A stretch of DNA of 64,000 nt from Streptomyces sp. NBC_01478 (GCF_036227225.1 NZ_CP109444.1:6863501-6927500); one strand, 5' to 3'. Counted from the stretch's first letter, positions 47,682 to 62,167 are shown. The notes: generated by a model not told the origin, from the letters alone. Numbers and translations: made by a program.

Positions 47682-47759
47682 GGCCGGAAGCGAAGGGCGC
47701 CTTGACCGGCGCCCCTTTCGCGTGTTCCACCCCCATGTATCCAGGAAGAAGCAGCCACC

Positions 47760-48608
47760 GTGTCTGACCCGAAGCTGAACGAGGCCGTCGAGCCGGACGA
47801 GTCCGTGGAAGACGAACTCGACATCGTCGAGGGCGCGGACGAGGACCTGGACGAGGTCGAGGCTGCAGACGCCGACGCGGGCGAGCCCGCCGAGGAAGCC
47901 GCCCTGCACGTCGAGGACGAGGACGCGGAAGCGACCGAGGACCTCGACGACGAGGACACGGCCGAGGACGACGAGGAAGAGGCCGAGCCCGTCGACCCCG
48001 TGGTCGCCCTGCGCGAGGAACTGCGTCTCCTTCCCGGCGAGTGGTACGTCATCCACACGTACGCCGGCTACGAGAACCGCGTGAAGACCAACCTGGAGCA
48101 GCGCGCCGTCTCGCTGAACGTCGAGGACTACATCTTCCAGGCCGAGGTGCCGCAGGAAGAGGTCGTCCAGATCAAGAACGGCGACCGCAAGACCATCAAG
48201 CAGAACAAGCTCCCGGGCTACGTCCTGGTCCGTATGGACCTGACGAACGAGTCCTGGGGTGTCGTCCGCAACACCCCCGGCGTCACCGGCTTCGTGGGCA
48301 ACGCCTACGACCCGTACCCGCTGACCCTGGACGAGATCGTCAAGATGCTCGCCCCGGAGGCCGAGGAGAAGGCCGCGCGTGAGGCCGCCGAGGCCGAGGG
48401 CAAGCCGATTCCGCAGCGCAAGGTCGAGGTCCAGGTGCTGGACTTCGAGGTGGGCGACTCGGTCACCGTCACCGACGGCCCGTTCGCGACGCTGCAGGCG
48501 ACCATCAACGAGATCAACGCCGACTCGAAGAAGGTCAAGGGCCTCGTCGAGATCTTCGGCCGCGAGACGCCGGTGGAGCTCTCCTTCGACCAGATCCAGA
48601 AGAACTAG
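47760..48608 (+). CDS. nusG: transcription termination/antitermination factor NusG
   Basis: 282 residues from GTG 47760. The first about 85 residues are strongly acidic and disordered, as known for Streptomyces NusG. The NGN domain begins at [19 protein letters not shown] and includes [21 protein letters not shown] and [10 protein letters not shown]. The KOW domain is [17 protein letters not shown]. It links RNA polymerase to Rho or ribosomes. An intrinsic hairpin follows. Confidence 0.95.
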   Translation: MSDPKLNEAVEPDESVEDELDIVEGADEDLDEVEAADADAGEPAEEAALHVEDEDAEATEDLDDEDTAEDDEEEAEPVDPVVALREELRLLPGEWYVIHTYAGYENRVKTNLEQRAVSLNVEDYIFQAEVPQEEVVQIKNGDRKTIKQNKLPGYVLVRMDLTNESWGVVRNTPGVTGFVGNAYDPYPLTLDEIVKMLAPEAEEKAAREAAEAEGKPIPQRKVEVQVLDFEVGDSVTVTDGPFATLQATINEINADSKKVKGLVEIFGRETPVELSFDQIQKN

Positions 48609-48633
48609 TTCTTCCTGGACGTACGTCTTCCGC

Positions 48634-48671
48634 GCAGGTCAGACGGGCTGTCAAAAGCCTCTCTGACCTGC
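48634..48671 (+). terminator. terminator between nusG and rplK
   Basis: GCAGGTCAGA (48634-48643) pairs with TCTGACCTGC (48662-48671), with an inner GGCT/AGCC stem, then GGTTTTTA. The rplKA genes thus have a separate promoter; a TATCGT hexamer at 48701 is a candidate -10. Confidence 0.8.
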
Positions 48672-48776
48672 TCGGTTTTTAGCCGCGCATGGATACCCGT
48701 TATCGTGGTGCGGTATGCCTCCATCCGGATTAACCGGACGGCGGCCGAACACTCTCACTAGGACCCGGAGAGAGCA

Positions 48777-49211
48777 ATGCCTCCCAAGAAGAAGAAGGTC
48801 ACGGGGCTTATCAAGCTCCAGATCAACGCCGGTGCGGCGAACCCGGCCCCGCCGGTCGGCCCCGCGCTCGGTCAGCACGGCGTCAACATCATGGAGTTCT
48901 GCAAGGCCTACAACGCTGCGACCGAGTCGCAGCGTGGCTGGGTCATCCCGGTGGAGATCACGGTCTACGAAGACCGCTCCTTCACCTTCGTGACCAAGAC
49001 TCCGCCGGCCGCGAAGATGATCCTCAAGGCCGCGGGTGTCGAGAAGGGCTCGGGCGAGCCGCACAAGACCAAGGTCGCCAAGATCACCCAGGCGCAGGTC
49101 CGTGAGATCGCCACGACCAAGCTTCCCGACCTGAACGCCAACGACCTGGACGCCGCGTCGAAGATCATCGCCGGCACCGCCCGCTCCATGGGCATCACGG
49201 TCGAGGGCTGA
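48777..49211 (+). CDS. rplK: 50S ribosomal protein L11
   Basis: 144 residues from ATG 48777, with GGAGAGAG upstream. It has the full L11 sequence pattern: [40 protein letters not shown] and the C-terminal rRNA-binding domain [12 protein letters not shown]. It binds 23S rRNA at the GTPase centre and is needed for RelA activation in other bacteria. It is co-transcribed with rplA. Confidence 0.97.
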
Positions 49212-49290
49212 CCTTCACCTCGTAGGAAAGACCGTGGCAGGGCCTGCTCGGCCCACACCACGACTCCTCAGAACACACACAGGAGCAGTA

Positions 49291-50016
49291 GTGAGCAAGC
49301 GCAGCAAGTCTCTCCGCGCTGCGGACGCCAAGATCGACCGGGACAAGCTCTACGCCCCGCTCGAGGCCGTCCGTCTCGCCAAGGAGACCTCCACCTCCAA
49401 GTTCGACGGCACCGTCGAGGTCGCCTTCCGTCTGGGTGTCGACCCGCGCAAGGCCGACCAGATGGTCCGTGGCACCGTGAACCTCCCGCACGGCACCGGC
49501 AAGACCGCCCGGGTCCTGGTCTTCGCGACCGGTGACCGTGCCGAGGCCGCGACCGCCGCGGGCGCCGACATCGTCGGCTCCGACGAACTCATCGACGAGG
49601 TCGCGAAGGGCCGGCTGGACTTCGACGCCGTCGTCGCCACCCCGGACCTCATGGGCAAGGTCGGCCGTCTCGGCCGCGTGCTCGGTCCCCGTGGTCTCAT
49701 GCCGAACCCCAAGACCGGCACCGTGACGCCGGACGTGGTCAAGGCCGTCAACGAGATCAAGGGCGGCAAGATCGAGTTCCGCGTCGACAAGCACTCGAAC
49801 CTGCACTTCATCATCGGCAAGTCGTCCTTCGACGACACCAAGCTGGTGGAGAACTACGGCGCGGCCCTGGACGAGATCCTCCGTCTGAAGCCGTCCGCCG
49901 CCAAGGGTCGCTACATCAAGAAGGCCGCGATCAGCACCACGATCGGCCCCGGCATTCCGCTCGACCCGAACCGCACCCGCAACCTCCTCGTCGAGGAGGA
50001 CCCGGCCGCCGTCTGA
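49291..50016 (+). CDS. rplA: 50S ribosomal protein L1
   Basis: 241 residues from GTG 49291, with AGGAG 5 bases upstream; an earlier in-frame start at 49234 lacks family similarity. It contains [64 protein letters not shown] as an abbreviated diagnostic block, and [13 protein letters not shown]. It is part of the L1 stalk and a known autorepressor of the L11 operon. Confidence 0.97.
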   Translation: MSKRSKSLRAADAKIDRDKLYAPLEAVRLAKETSTSKFDGTVEVAFRLGVDPRKADQMVRGTVNLPHGTGKTARVLVFATGDRAEAATAAGADIVGSDELIDEVAKGRLDFDAVVATPDLMGKVGRLGRVLGPRGLMPNPKTGTVTPDVVKAVNEIKGGKIEFRVDKHSNLHFIIGKSSFDDTKLVENYGAALDEILRLKPSAAKGRYIKKAAISTTIGPGIPLDPNRTRNLLVEEDPAAV

Positions 50017-50059
50017 GCTCCGCGCTCACCCCGGCAGCCGCGTCGCACGCGTCAGAATC

Positions 50060-50097
50060 GGACGAGCCCCGCAACCTTCGAGGTGCGGGGCTCGTCC
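50060..50097 (+). terminator. terminator after rplA
   Basis: A 14-bp perfect stem (50060-50073 / 50084-50097) with an inner CCT/AGG extension is followed by CTTTTCG. Confidence 0.9.
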
Positions 50098-50110
50098 CTT
50101 TTCGTACGGG

Positions 50111-50133
50111 GTGTCAGTGCGCTGCGCTAGCGT
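50111..50133 (+). promoter_or_regulatory. RecA-NDp/PafBC-like promoter of lipoprotein gene
   Basis: GTGTCAGTGC (50111-50120), seven bases, TAGCGT (50128-50133). It matches the TGTCAGTG core and TAnnnT -10 seen before murB. The start codon is 39 bases downstream. Confidence 0.45.
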
Positions 50134-50171
50134 TTTGGGCAGGCACAGCAATCGCATAGGGGTGGGGACGA

Positions 50172-51113
50172 ATGAAGAGCACGACCGTGCGCCGGATGGG
50201 CCTCTCGATCGCGGTGGCGACCGCGCTGGCCTCGGTGGCCGCCTGTGGTTCCTCGGGCTCCTCCGGGGGCTCCGGCAAGGACGACAAGGCCGCGGGGAAG
50301 GGCTCGACCCGGGTGAGCCCCATAGCGGCCCTGCGCAGCGCCGAGAAGTCCACCGACAAGGCGGACTCCGCGAAGATCGAGTCCTCCACCGTGATGGGCT
50401 CCCTGATGTCCATGGACGCCAAGGGCAGCCTCGGCTGGGGCGACGGCATCACCGGCACCCTCACGATGACGTACACCGGCGGCACCATGGCGCAGACGAT
50501 GCGCGCGGCCGGCAGCACGTCGATGGAGGCCCGCTATCTGCCCGACGCCTACTACGCGAAGATGGGCGAGAAGTTCGCCGCGCAGGCGGGCGGCAAGCAC
50601 TGGCTGAAGTACGCGTACGACGACCTGGCCAAGCTCGGCGGCAGCTCCGGCGCGTACCTCAAGGACCAGATGCAGAACTCCACGCCGAACCAGTCGGTGA
50701 AGCTCCTGCTCGCCTCCGGTGACGTCAAGAAGGTCGGTACGGAGTCGGTGCGCGGCCAGCAGACCACGCACTACTCGGGCACGGTGGACGTCGCCGACCT
50801 CGCCGCCAAGAACTCCAGCCTCACCGCGAGCCAGCTCGCCGGCCTCAAGAAGCAGCTCACCCAGGCCGGTGTCTCGACCGAGCAGGTCGACATCTGGGTC
50901 AACGCCCAGGACCTGCTGGTGAAGAAGGTCGAGAAGGGCGAGATGACCTCGGGCCGGTACACCCAGACCGCCTACTACAGCGACTACGGCGTGAAGGTCG
51001 ACGCGACCGTGCCCCCGGCCGGCGACACCGAGGACTTCACGGCGCTGCTGAAGCAGCAGGGCCTGACACCGGGCAGCGGCGACACGGCGACGGGGTCCGG
51101 CACCAGTTCCTGA
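50172..51113 (+). CDS. exported lipoprotein
   Basis: 313 residues from ATG 50172. The signal peptide ends in the lipobox SVAAC at residue 25, followed by a Gly/Ser linker. The remainder is beta-rich with periodic TxTxTYTGG and SGDVKKVGTESVRGQQTTHY, resembling the LppX/LprG-LolA lipid-carrier fold and similar in plan to the gene at 1162. It is surface-anchored. It sits between rplA and rplJ, the S. coelicolor order, with its own promoter. Confidence 0.87.
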   Translation: MKSTTVRRMGLSIAVATALASVAACGSSGSSGGSGKDDKAAGKGSTRVSPIAALRSAEKSTDKADSAKIESSTVMGSLMSMDAKGSLGWGDGITGTLTMTYTGGTMAQTMRAAGSTSMEARYLPDAYYAKMGEKFAAQAGGKHWLKYAYDDLAKLGGSSGAYLKDQMQNSTPNQSVKLLLASGDVKKVGTESVRGQQTTHYSGTVDVADLAAKNSSLTASQLAGLKKQLTQAGVSTEQVDIWVNAQDLLVKKVEKGEMTSGRYTQTAYYSDYGVKVDATVPPAGDTEDFTALLKQQGLTPGSGDTATGSGTSS

Positions 51114-51249
51114 GGCTCCTTCAGGCTCCAACTCGCTTGAGGGGCAAGGGGATTCGGGAGGGGGCTTCTGTACGGGGTTCTGCGGGCCGTCGGGATCAAG
51201 GACGCCCAGGACTGCGCCGTACGGGCGGATTTGCTTGGGCGTGTGTGGG

Positions 51250-51425
51250 TCCCGTACTCTTCGGGAGAAGCCAAAGACCGCTGGTCGTTGCCGTGTGCTC
51301 GTAAGAGGGCGCGGTGACCGAAGGATCCGCTGAACAGTGGACGACCCGCGCAGGTGAACTGGATGTGCTCCCGGTGTGTCATTGCCGGTCGAGCTACGCC
51401 CCGTGCGCCTGCGCCGGGGCGTTTT
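51250..51425 (+). promoter_or_regulatory. L10-type leader RNA (autoregulatory) of rplJL
   Basis: The AAGCCAAAGACCGCTGGTCG block at 51268 and the 150 bases after it have the look of the bacterial L10 leader to which the L10-L12 complex binds. The leader ends in a hairpin plus T-rich run 54 bases before the rplJ start. I compared from memory, with no covariance model. Confidence 0.6.
51396..51422 (+). terminator. attenuator hairpin upstream of rplJ
   Basis: ACGCCCCG (51396-51403) pairs with CGGGGCGT (51415-51422), followed directly by TTTGTTTG. It is intrinsic-terminator-like and within the L10 leader, so premature termination likely controls rplJL. Confidence 0.65.
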
Positions 51426-51479
51426 GTTTGTCCCAGCCCCTTCTGAGCGGTCCTCATCACCCGGAAGGAGGCCACGCTC

Positions 51480-52010
51480 ATGGCAAGGCCCGACAAGGCT
51501 GCCGCGGTAGCCGAGCTCGCGGACCAGTTCCGCGGCTCGAACGCCGCCGTGCTGACCGAGTACCGGGGTCTCACCGTGGCGCAGCTCAAGACGCTGCGTC
51601 GTTCGCTCGGTGAAGACGCCCAGTACGCCGTGGTGAAGAACACGCTGACCAAGATTGCGGCCAACGAGGCCGGGATCTCCACGCTCGACGACCTTTTCAA
51701 CGGTCCGACGGCGGTCGCCTTCATCACCGGTGACCCGGTGGTGTCGGCGAAGGGTCTTCGTGACTTCGCCAAGGACAACCCGAACCTCGTCATCAAGGGC
51801 GGTGTCCTTGACGGCAAGGCGCTGTCCGCCGACGAGATCAAGAAGCTCGCGGACCTCGAGTCCCGCGAGGTTCTGCTCGCCAAGCTGGCGGGTGCCTTCA
51901 AGGGCAAGCAGACCCAGACTGCTCAGCTCTTCAAGGCGCTTCCCTCGAAGTTCGTCCGCACCGCGGAGGCGCTTCGTGCCAAGCAGGCCGAGCAGGGCGG
52001 TGCCGAGTAA
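51480..52010 (+). CDS. rplJ: 50S ribosomal protein L10
   Basis: 176 residues from ATG 51480, with GGAAGGAGG 8 bases upstream. The N-terminus [20 protein letters not shown] and [12 protein letters not shown] bind rRNA; the long C-terminal helix binds L12 dimers. It forms the ribosomal stalk base and represses its own operon via the leader. Confidence 0.96.
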   Translation: MARPDKAAAVAELADQFRGSNAAVLTEYRGLTVAQLKTLRRSLGEDAQYAVVKNTLTKIAANEAGISTLDDLFNGPTAVAFITGDPVVSAKGLRDFAKDNPNLVIKGGVLDGKALSADEIKKLADLESREVLLAKLAGAFKGKQTQTAQLFKALPSKFVRTAEALRAKQAEQGGAE

Positions 52011-52119
52011 TTCGGCTCGCGCATTGACCGCCGCCCAGGCAGCGGTCGCAGCGGGCCGTTAGTACGCCCGCCTCACCCGTACATCCGGCACCAGCCGAAT
52101 TAGTGGAAGGATCGCCCCC

Positions 52120-52503
52120 ATGGCGACGAAGCTGTCCCAGGAAGAGCTGCTCGAGCAGTTCGAGTCCCTCACCCTCATCGAGCTCTCCGAGTTCGTGAAG
52201 GCGTTCGAGGAGAAGTTCGACGTCACCGCCGCCGCCGCGGTTGCCGCCGCCCCCGCCGGCCCGGCCGCTGCCGCCGAGGCCGTCGAGGAGCAGGACGAGT
52301 TCGACGTCATCCTCACGGGTGCCGGCGAGAAGAAGATCCAGGTCATCAAGGTCGTGCGTGAGCTGACCTCCCTGGGTCTGAAGGAGGCCAAGGACCTCGT
52401 GGACGGCGCTCCGAAGCCGGTCCTCGAGAAGGTCGCCAAGGACGCCGCCGAGAAGGCCGCCGAGTCCCTCAAGGGCGCCGGCGCCTCCGTCGAGGTCAAG
52501 TAA
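52120..52503 (+). CDS. rplL: 50S ribosomal protein L7/L12
   Basis: 127 residues from ATG 52120, with GTGGAAGG upstream. It has an N-terminal dimerisation helix, an Ala-rich hinge ([17 protein letters not shown]), and the GTPase-centre domain with [20 protein letters not shown], then KDLVDGAPK. It recruits elongation factors. It is separated from rpoB by a hairpin. Confidence 0.97.
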   Translation: MATKLSQEELLEQFESLTLIELSEFVKAFEEKFDVTAAAAVAAAPAGPAAAAEAVEEQDEFDVILTGAGEKKIQVIKVVRELTSLGLKEAKDLVDGAPKPVLEKVAKDAAEKAAESLKGAGASVEVK

Positions 52504-52571
52504 CACCTTCGAGGCCTCTCAGGGCCTCAGCGCGCCGTAGCGGCCCTCACGGGGGCTGTAACGCGAGCGCA

Positions 52572-52609
52572 CCGAAGAGCGATCATCCATCCGGGTGGTC
52601 GCTCTTCGG
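52572..52609 (+). terminator. partial terminator/attenuator between rplL and rpoB
   Basis: CCGAAGAGCGA (52572-52582) pairs with TCGCTCTTCGG (52599-52609), with further inner pairing. No strong T run follows, so incomplete termination is likely, like the rplL-rpoB attenuator of other bacteria. Confidence 0.7.
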
Positions 52610-52904
52610 CGTATCCGAGGGTCGGCGCGCGACTGCCTTGCGCCAAGGGGTCCGCGGAGTATGGTGATCTTCGTCGTGCCCTCGAGGACCCCTGGTGGCA
52701 GGCTGCAACGTGACGATGGCAGCACCCGGTTTGGGCAAGAGAGGCCTTGACGAACCGCACGCAGCGCGCAATTCTCAGGACGCGTCGTCACAACGATCCG
52801 GATCCGAGGCATGGATCGGCGACGAAGAGGGCAGTATCAACGTGCATTGAGGGCGTGGGCTTGCGCAGGTGTCGAGAACAACGAGGGTCTCAAAAAACCC
52901 GCAC
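52610..52904. other. rplL-rpoB gap without gene
   Basis: No credible reading frame or further strong hairpin was seen between the rplL hairpin and the rpoB promoter. Confidence 0.5.
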
Positions 52905-52933
52905 TGGACATCAGTGTGCCTTGTGGCTACACT
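52905..52933 (+). promoter_or_regulatory. rpoB promoter
   Basis: TGGACA (52905-52910), 17 bases, TACACT (52928-52933). This gives a leader of about 180 bases before the rpoB start codon. Confidence 0.7.
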
Positions 52934-53118
52934 GACCCTTTGCGCTGCCTGTTAGCTGTCCCCTGCCCGTCACCAGGGGCATGCCCTCACTTGAGCATCG
53001 ATGACCGGACCAACTCTGACCTGGCCTTTCCGGGCCGTCTCAGGAAGTCCATGTCTCTTTGCCCCTGCGAGGGGCCGGTACGCGCGTAGTGAGTCCGAGC
53101 CCTCGGAAGGACCCCCTC

Positions 53119-56100
53119 TTGGCCGCCTCGCGCACTGCCTCGACCGCGAATATGAACAACGGCGCCAGCACCGCCCCGCTGCGCATCTCCTTTGCAAAGA
53201 TCAAGGAGCCCCTCGAGGTTCCCAACCTGCTCGCGTTGCAGACCGAGAGCTTCGACTGGCTGCTCGGCAACACCGCCTGGCAGAGTCGGGTCGAGGCGGC
53301 TCTGGAGTCGGGTCAGGACGTCCCCACCAAGTCCGGTCTGGAGGAGATCTTCGAGGAGATCTCTCCGATCGAGGACTTCTCCGGGTCGATGTCGCTGACC
53401 TTCCGCGACCACCGTTTCGAACCTCCCAAGAACAGCATCGACGAGTGCAAGGAGCGCGACTTCACGTACGCCGCCCCGCTCTTCGTGACCGCTGAGTTCA
53501 CCAACAACGAGACCGGCGAGATCAAGTCCCAGACGGTCTTCATGGGCGACTTCCCGCTCATGACCAACAAGGGCACCTTCGTCATCAACGGCACCGAGCG
53601 TGTCGTCGTGTCGCAGCTCGTCCGTTCGCCCGGCGTCTACTTCGACTCCTCGATCGACAAGACGTCCGACAAGGACATCTTCTCCGCCAAGGTGATCCCC
53701 TCCCGGGGTGCCTGGCTGGAGATGGAGATCGACAAGCGCGACATGGTCGGTGTCCGCATCGACCGCAAGCGCAAGCAGTCCGTCACCGTCCTGCTCAAGG
53801 CTCTCGGTTGGACCACCGAGCAGATCCTGGAGGAGTTCGGCGAGTACGAGTCCATGCGCGCCACCCTGGAGAAGGACCACACCCAGGGCCAGGACGACGC
53901 GCTCCTCGACATCTACCGCAAGCTGCGTCCGGGCGAGCCCCCGACCCGCGAGGCCGCGCAGACGCTTCTGGAGAACCTCTACTTCAACCCGAAGCGCTAC
54001 GACCTCGCCAAGGTCGGCCGGTACAAGGTCAACAAGAAGCTGGGCGGCGAAGCCCCGCTGGACGCCGGTGTGCTGACCGTCGAGGACATCATCTCGTCGA
54101 TCAAGTACCTGGTGAAGCTGCACGCCGGCGAGACCGAGACCGTTGGCGACAACGGCACGACGATCGTCGTCGAGACCGACGACATCGACCACTTCGGCAA
54201 CCGTCGTCTGCGCAACGTCGGCGAGCTCATCCAGAACCAGGTCCGTACGGGCCTGGCGCGTATGGAGCGAGTCGTCCGCGAGCGGATGACGACCCAGGAC
54301 GTCGAGGCGATCACGCCGCAGACCCTGATCAACATCCGGCCGGTCGTCGCCTCCATCAAGGAGTTCTTCGGCACCAGCCAGCTCTCGCAGTTCATGGACC
54401 AGAACAACCCGCTGTCGGGTCTCACCCACAAGCGCCGTCTGTCGGCTCTTGGCCCGGGTGGTCTCTCCCGTGAGCGGGCCGGCTTCGAGGTCCGTGACGT
54501 GCACCCCTCGCACTACGGCCGCATGTGCCCGATCGAGACCCCTGAAGGCCCGAACATCGGCCTGATCGGCTCGCTCGCCTCCTACGGCCGGGTCAACGCG
54601 TTCGGTTTCGTCGAGACGCCGTACCGCCGGGTCACCGCCGGTGTCGTCACCGACGAGGTCGACTACCTGACGGCCGACGAAGAGGACCGATTCGTCATCG
54701 CGCAGGCCAACGCGCCGCTGAGCGAGGACTTCCGGTTCGAGGAGACCCGCGTCCTGGTCCGCCGTCGTGGCGGAGAGGTCGACTACGTCCCCGGTGACGA
54801 CGTCGACTACATGGACGTCTCCCCGCGCCAGATGGTGTCCGTCGCGACCGCGATGATCCCCTTCCTGGAGCACGACGACGCCAACCGTGCCCTCATGGGC
54901 GCGAACATGATGCGTCAGGCCGTGCCCCTCATCAAGTCCGAGGCGCCGCTGGTCGGCACCGGCATGGAGTACCGCTGCGCGGTCGACGCCGGTGACGTCC
55001 TGAGGTCGGAGAAGGACGGTGTGGTCCAGGAGGTCTCCGCGGACTACATCACCACCGCCAACGACGACGGCACGTACACCACGTACCGCCTCGCGAAGTT
55101 CTCGCGCTCCAACCAGGGCACGTCCGTCAACCAGAAGGTTGTCGTGGACGAGGGCGCCCGGGTCGTCACCGGCCAGGTGCTGGCCGACGGTCCGGCGACC
55201 GAGAACGGCGAGATGGCGCTCGGCAAGAACCTGCTCGTCGCGTTCATGCCGTGGGAGGGTCACAACTACGAGGACGCGATCATCCTGTCGCAGCGCCTCG
55301 TGCAGGACGACGTCCTCTCCTCGATCCACATCGAGGAGCACGAGGTCGACGCCCGTGACACCAAGCTCGGCCCCGAGGAGATCACCCGGGACATCCCGAA
55401 CGTCTCCGAGGAGGTCCTCGCCGACCTCGACGAGCGCGGCATCATCCGTATCGGTGCCGAGGTCATCGCCGGTGACATCCTCGTCGGCAAGGTCACGCCC
55501 AAGGGCGAGACCGAGCTGACCCCCGAGGAGCGCCTGCTCCGCGCGATCTTCGGTGAGAAGGCGCGCGAAGTGCGCGACACCTCGCTGAAGGTGCCGCACG
55601 GCGAGATCGGCAAGGTCATCGGCGTCCGCGTCTTCGACCGCGAGGAGGGCGACGAACTGCCGCCCGGCGTCAACCAGTTGGTCCGGGTGTATGTTGCGCA
55701 GAAGCGCAAGATCACCGACGGCGACAAGCTGGCCGGCCGCCACGGCAACAAGGGTGTTATTTCGAAGATCCTGCCCATCGAGGACATGCCGTTCCTCGAG
55801 GACGGAACTCCGGTCGACATCATCCTGAACCCGCTGGGTGTCCCGTCCCGAATGAACCCGGGACAGGTCCTGGAGATCCACCTCGGCTGGCTCGCCAGCC
55901 GCGGCTGGGACGTCTCCGGGCTCAGCGAGGACTGGGCGCGCCGCCTGCAGGTCATCGGCGCCGACCAGGTCGCCCCCGGCACCAACGTCGCGACCCCGGT
56001 CTTCGACGGTGCCCGCGAGGACGAGATCTCCGGTCTCTTCGAGGCCACGATCCCGAACCGCGACGGCGACCGGCTGGTCCAGGCCTCCGGAAAGGCCAAC

Positions 56101-56604
56101 CTGTTCGACGGCCGCTCCGGCGAGCCGTTCCCGGAGCCGATCTCGATCGGCTACATGTACATCCTGAAGCTGCACCACCTGGTCGACGACAAGCTGCACG
56201 CCCGTTCGACCGGTCCGTACTCGATGATCACCCAGCAGCCGCTGGGTGGTAAGGCGCAGTTCGGTGGTCAGCGCTTCGGCGAGATGGAGGTGTGGGCGCT
56301 TGAGGCTTATGGCGCCGCGTACGCCCTCCAGGAACTGCTGACGATCAAGTCCGACGACGTCACCGGCCGCGTGAAGGTCTACGAGGCCATCGTCAAGGGC
56401 GAGAACATCCCCGAGCCCGGCATCCCCGAGTCCTTCAAGGTGCTCATCAAGGAGATGCAGTCGCTCTGCCTGAACGTGGAGGTGCTGTCCAGTGACGGTA
56501 TGTCCATCGAGATGCGTGACACCGACGAGGATGTCTTCCGCGCAGCGGAGGAGCTCGGCATCGACCTGTCCCGGCGCGAGCCGAGCAGCGTCGAAGAGGT
56601 CTGA
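53119..56604 (+). CDS. rpoB: DNA-directed RNA polymerase subunit beta
   Basis: 1161 residues from TTG 53119, with GGAAGGA upstream; the size and N-terminus ([10 protein letters not shown]...NN) match Streptomyces RpoB. An in-frame GTG at 53059 is unlikely. The rifampicin region is wild-type-like: [32 protein letters not shown], quoted as a pattern [12 protein letters not shown], with His and Ser at the usual resistance positions. It also has the [12 protein letters not shown] block and the C-terminal [13 protein letters not shown]. It forms the catalytic core with RpoC. Confidence 0.98.
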   Translation: MAASRTASTANMNNGASTAPLRISFAKIKEPLEVPNLLALQTESFDWLLGNTAWQSRVEAALESGQDVPTKSGLEEIFEEISPIEDFSGSMSLTFRDHRFEPPKNSIDECKERDFTYAAPLFVTAEFTNNETGEIKSQTVFMGDFPLMTNKGTFVINGTERVVVSQLVRSPGVYFDSSIDKTSDKDIFSAKVIPSRGAWLEMEIDKRDMVGVRIDRKRKQSVTVLLKALGWTTEQILEEFGEYESMRATLEKDHTQGQDDALLDIYRKLRPGEPPTREAAQTLLENLYFNPKRYDLAKVGRYKVNKKLGGEAPLDAGVLTVEDIISSIKYLVKLHAGETETVGDNGTTIVVETDDIDHFGNRRLRNVGELIQNQVRTGLARMERVVRERMTTQDVEAITPQTLINIRPVVASIKEFFGTSQLSQFMDQNNPLSGLTHKRRLSALGPGGLSRERAGFEVRDVHPSHYGRMCPIETPEGPNIGLIGSLASYGRVNAFGFVETPYRRVTAGVVTDEVDYLTADEEDRFVIAQANAPLSEDFRFEETRVLVRRRGGEVDYVPGDDVDYMDVSPRQMVSVATAMIPFLEHDDANRALMGANMMRQAVPLIKSEAPLVGTGMEYRCAVDAGDVLRSEKDGVVQEVSADYITTANDDGTYTTYRLAKFSRSNQGTSVNQKVVVDEGARVVTGQVLADGPATENGEMALGKNLLVAFMPWEGHNYEDAIILSQRLVQDDVLSSIHIEEHEVDARDTKLGPEEITRDIPNVSEEVLADLDERGIIRIGAEVIAGDILVGKVTPKGETELTPEERLLRAIFGEKAREVRDTSLKVPHGEIGKVIGVRVFDREEGDELPPGVNQLVRVYVAQKRKITDGDKLAGRHGNKGVISKILPIEDMPFLEDGTPVDIILNPLGVPSRMNPGQVLEIHLGWLASRGWDVSGLSEDWARRLQVIGADQVAPGTNVATPVFDGAREDEISGLFEATIPNRDGDRLVQASGKANLFDGRSGEPFPEPISIGYMYILKLHHLVDDKLHARSTGPYSMITQQPLGGKAQFGGQRFGEMEVWALEAYGAAYALQELLTIKSDDVTGRVKVYEAIVKGENIPEPGIPESFKVLIKEMQSLCLNVEVLSSDGMSIEMRDTDEDVFRAAEELGIDLSRREPSSVEEV

Positions 56605-56698
56605 CGGGAGTCCGGAGACCTGCGCCACGCAGGTCTCCGGCCCCAGGACCCCCGTATCAGACCCCAAGACTTACAACCCTGAGAGGGATTGACGCATA

Positions 56699-60598
<3,900 letters not shown>

Positions 60599-60615
60599 GT
60601 AGCTGAAACGAGTTG

Positions 60616-60651
60616 AAGGGCGGCACCCCGTACGTACGGGGTGCCGCCCTT
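60616..60651. terminator. rpoC terminator, 36-bp perfect palindrome
   Basis: An 18-base arm (60616-60633) is exactly complementary to 60634-60651; the T content on both strands is modest. It terminates rpoC and, in reverse, the phage-like genes starting 9 bases away. Confidence 0.85.
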
Positions 60652-60660
60652 CGGCGTTTC

Positions 60661-60915
60661 TCAGTGCGGTGTCAGCTCCCAGGCCGTCACGACGACGGTC
60701 GCGATGGCGGCGAGGGCGCCGATGCTGGCGAGCGGCCAGCGCGACCGCTCCAGCGCGTCCAGGCGCTGCTCATGGTCCGCGAGCTGTTTGTCGGTCTGGT
60801 CGCTGCGCTGGACCAGCAGCGCGAGCGAGCCGTCGACCCGGGCGAAGCCGGCCTCGACGGTGCCACGCAGGCGTTCCAGTTCGAGTGCGACGTCGCGCTG
60901 TTCCGGGGGCGTCAT
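60661..60915 (-). CDS. phage lysis-cassette coiled-coil membrane protein
   Basis: 84 residues from ATG 60915. A helical region with heptads (VALELERLRGTVEAGFARVD) leads to one C-terminal membrane segment (PLASIGALAAIATVVVTAW). Such proteins follow holins in actinophage lysis modules. Its start overlaps the preceding stop as ATGA. It could be an antiholin or spanin-like protein; the role is inferred from position. Confidence 0.72.
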   Translation of the reverse strand: MTPPEQRDVALELERLRGTVEAGFARVDGSLALLVQRSDQTDKQLADHEQRLDALERSRWPLASIGALAAIATVVVTAWELTPH

Positions 60916-61136
60916 CCGTCACCCCCGGTGTCCGTGCGCAGCCAGCTCGGCAGCAGGGCCTGTACGGCGGGCAGAGCCATCACCCGGGTCACTCCGGCGG
61001 CGACGGCCAGGGCTCCGGCCACCCAGGGGATCGTCTCGGGGACGCCGGCGGCGTCGACGACCGTCGGCAGCAGGACGCACAGGCCGACAGCGGTTTGCAG
61101 AACGGTACGGAGGGTTCGCTTGGCGGCCTCTGACAT
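60912..61136 (-). CDS. phage holin-like protein
   Basis: 74 residues from ATG 61136. A short basic N-terminus (AAKRTLRTVLQ) and two hydrophobic segments (TAVGLCVLLPTVVDAAG; WVAGALAVAAGVTRVMAL) fit a class II holin. It follows the endolysin gene by 14 bases on the same strand, the usual lysis order. No family could be named. Confidence 0.75.
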   Translation of the reverse strand: MSEAAKRTLRTVLQTAVGLCVLLPTVVDAAGVPETIPWVAGALAVAAGVTRVMALPAVQALLPSWLRTDTGGDG

Positions 61137-61150
61137 GGGGGCGTCCTTCC

Positions 61151-62026
61151 TCAGGAGCTGTACGGGACCTTCAGCGCGGCCCATGAGGTGGCGCCGGGCC
61201 AGCCGTCGGCGGCGGTGCCGGTGTAGCCGAGCTTGCGTTGCCACTTGGCGTAGGAGGCCTTGTCGGCGGCGGTCCACTGGGGGCCGGGGCCAGAGGTGTA
61301 CGCCGAGCAGCCGAGGGCGACCAGCCGCTTGCCCATCGCCGTGACGATCGCCGACCTGGGGTTCTTCTTGAACCAGTCGGCGCCGGGGAAGGGCTGGTAG
61401 GCGGGCGGCTCGGTCGGGCTTGTGGTGGTCTTCGTGCCCAGGCGCGTCGCGACCCGGGTGCGGAAGTCCGCCATGGTGAAGCCGCGTGGGTCGATCTTGG
61501 TGTTCGTCCACTCCTTGTGGCCGATGACGGAGTGGGCGTTCCAGTCGTGTGCGCGGCACAGGGCGGCCGAGGCGCGGACCATCGCGTCCAACTGGGCGGC
61601 GGGCCAAGGGTCCTTGCCGTCGCCGAGGTTGACGCACTCGAAGCCGTAGAAGTGGACGTTGCCGTCCGTGTTGTTCTGGTTCGGGGCGGGGAGGGTCGCG
61701 CTCTGGGCGATGACTGCCTTCAGTACGTCGCCGTCGCCGCTGCCCGCGTGGTTGGCTCGGCCGTTGCCGACCAGGTGGACCGTGCCGTCCTTGGCGATGA
61801 CTCCGTGGCAGAGGGGGCCGGGGAGTTCTGAGTGGCCGTTGAAGCAGAGGTTGACCGAGGCGGTGGTGCCGGTGGTCACGGTGTGGTGGATGACGACGCC
61901 GTTCACTGGGCCCCAACTGCCCTTGGTGTTGCGGTTGTTGGTGCGCCAGCCGGGGTGTTCGATCACTGTGACGCCCTCGGCTTTGAGGGCTTTGATCAGG
62001 GCGTCCGGGGAGAGGGGTGTGGCCAT
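61151..62026 (-). CDS. phage endolysin, N-acetylmuramoyl-L-alanine amidase (PGRP type) with wall-binding tail
   Basis: 291 residues from ATG 62026; an upstream ATG would extend it into a terminator. Amidase_2/PGRP zinc ligands are in GVVIHHTVT (His), GRANHAGSGDGD and the later GHKEWTNTKIDP (His, Lys). The C-terminal 80 residues carry one peptidoglycan-binding repeat, KWQRKLGYTGTAADGWPGATSW. No signal peptide is seen, so a holin releases it. It cuts the lactyl-amide bond. It is preceded by a strong minus-strand terminator. Confidence 0.9.
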   Translation of the reverse strand: MATPLSPDALIKALKAEGVTVIEHPGWRTNNRNTKGSWGPVNGVVIHHTVTTGTTASVNLCFNGHSELPGPLCHGVIAKDGTVHLVGNGRANHAGSGDGDVLKAVIAQSATLPAPNQNNTDGNVHFYGFECVNLGDGKDPWPAAQLDAMVRASAALCRAHDWNAHSVIGHKEWTNTKIDPRGFTMADFRTRVATRLGTKTTTSPTEPPAYQPFPGADWFKKNPRSAIVTAMGKRLVALGCSAYTSGPGPQWTAADKASYAKWQRKLGYTGTAADGWPGATSWAALKVPYSS

Positions 62027-62061
62027 GGGGTGCCTTTTCGGTCGGGAGATGGGCATGAAAA

Positions 62062-62090
62062 AACCCGGGCCGGGGGTGGGGGCTCGGGTT
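62062..62090 (-). terminator. terminator before endolysin gene
   Basis: On the minus strand a GC stem with arms AACCCGAGCC and GGCCCGGGTT (one mismatch) is followed by TTTT. It separates the tail genes from the lysis cassette. Confidence 0.75.
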
Positions 62091-62167
62091 GTGTGCGGAG
62101 TGCGGGTGGGTGGGGGCTGGTCGCGCCCACGCGGCGGTAGCCGCATATTCGATACAGCCTCGCGCCC

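Noticed and set aside
53059..53118. GTG start for rpoB 60 bases upstream
   Set aside because: The TTG at 53119 matches the known Streptomyces N-terminus and total length of 1161.
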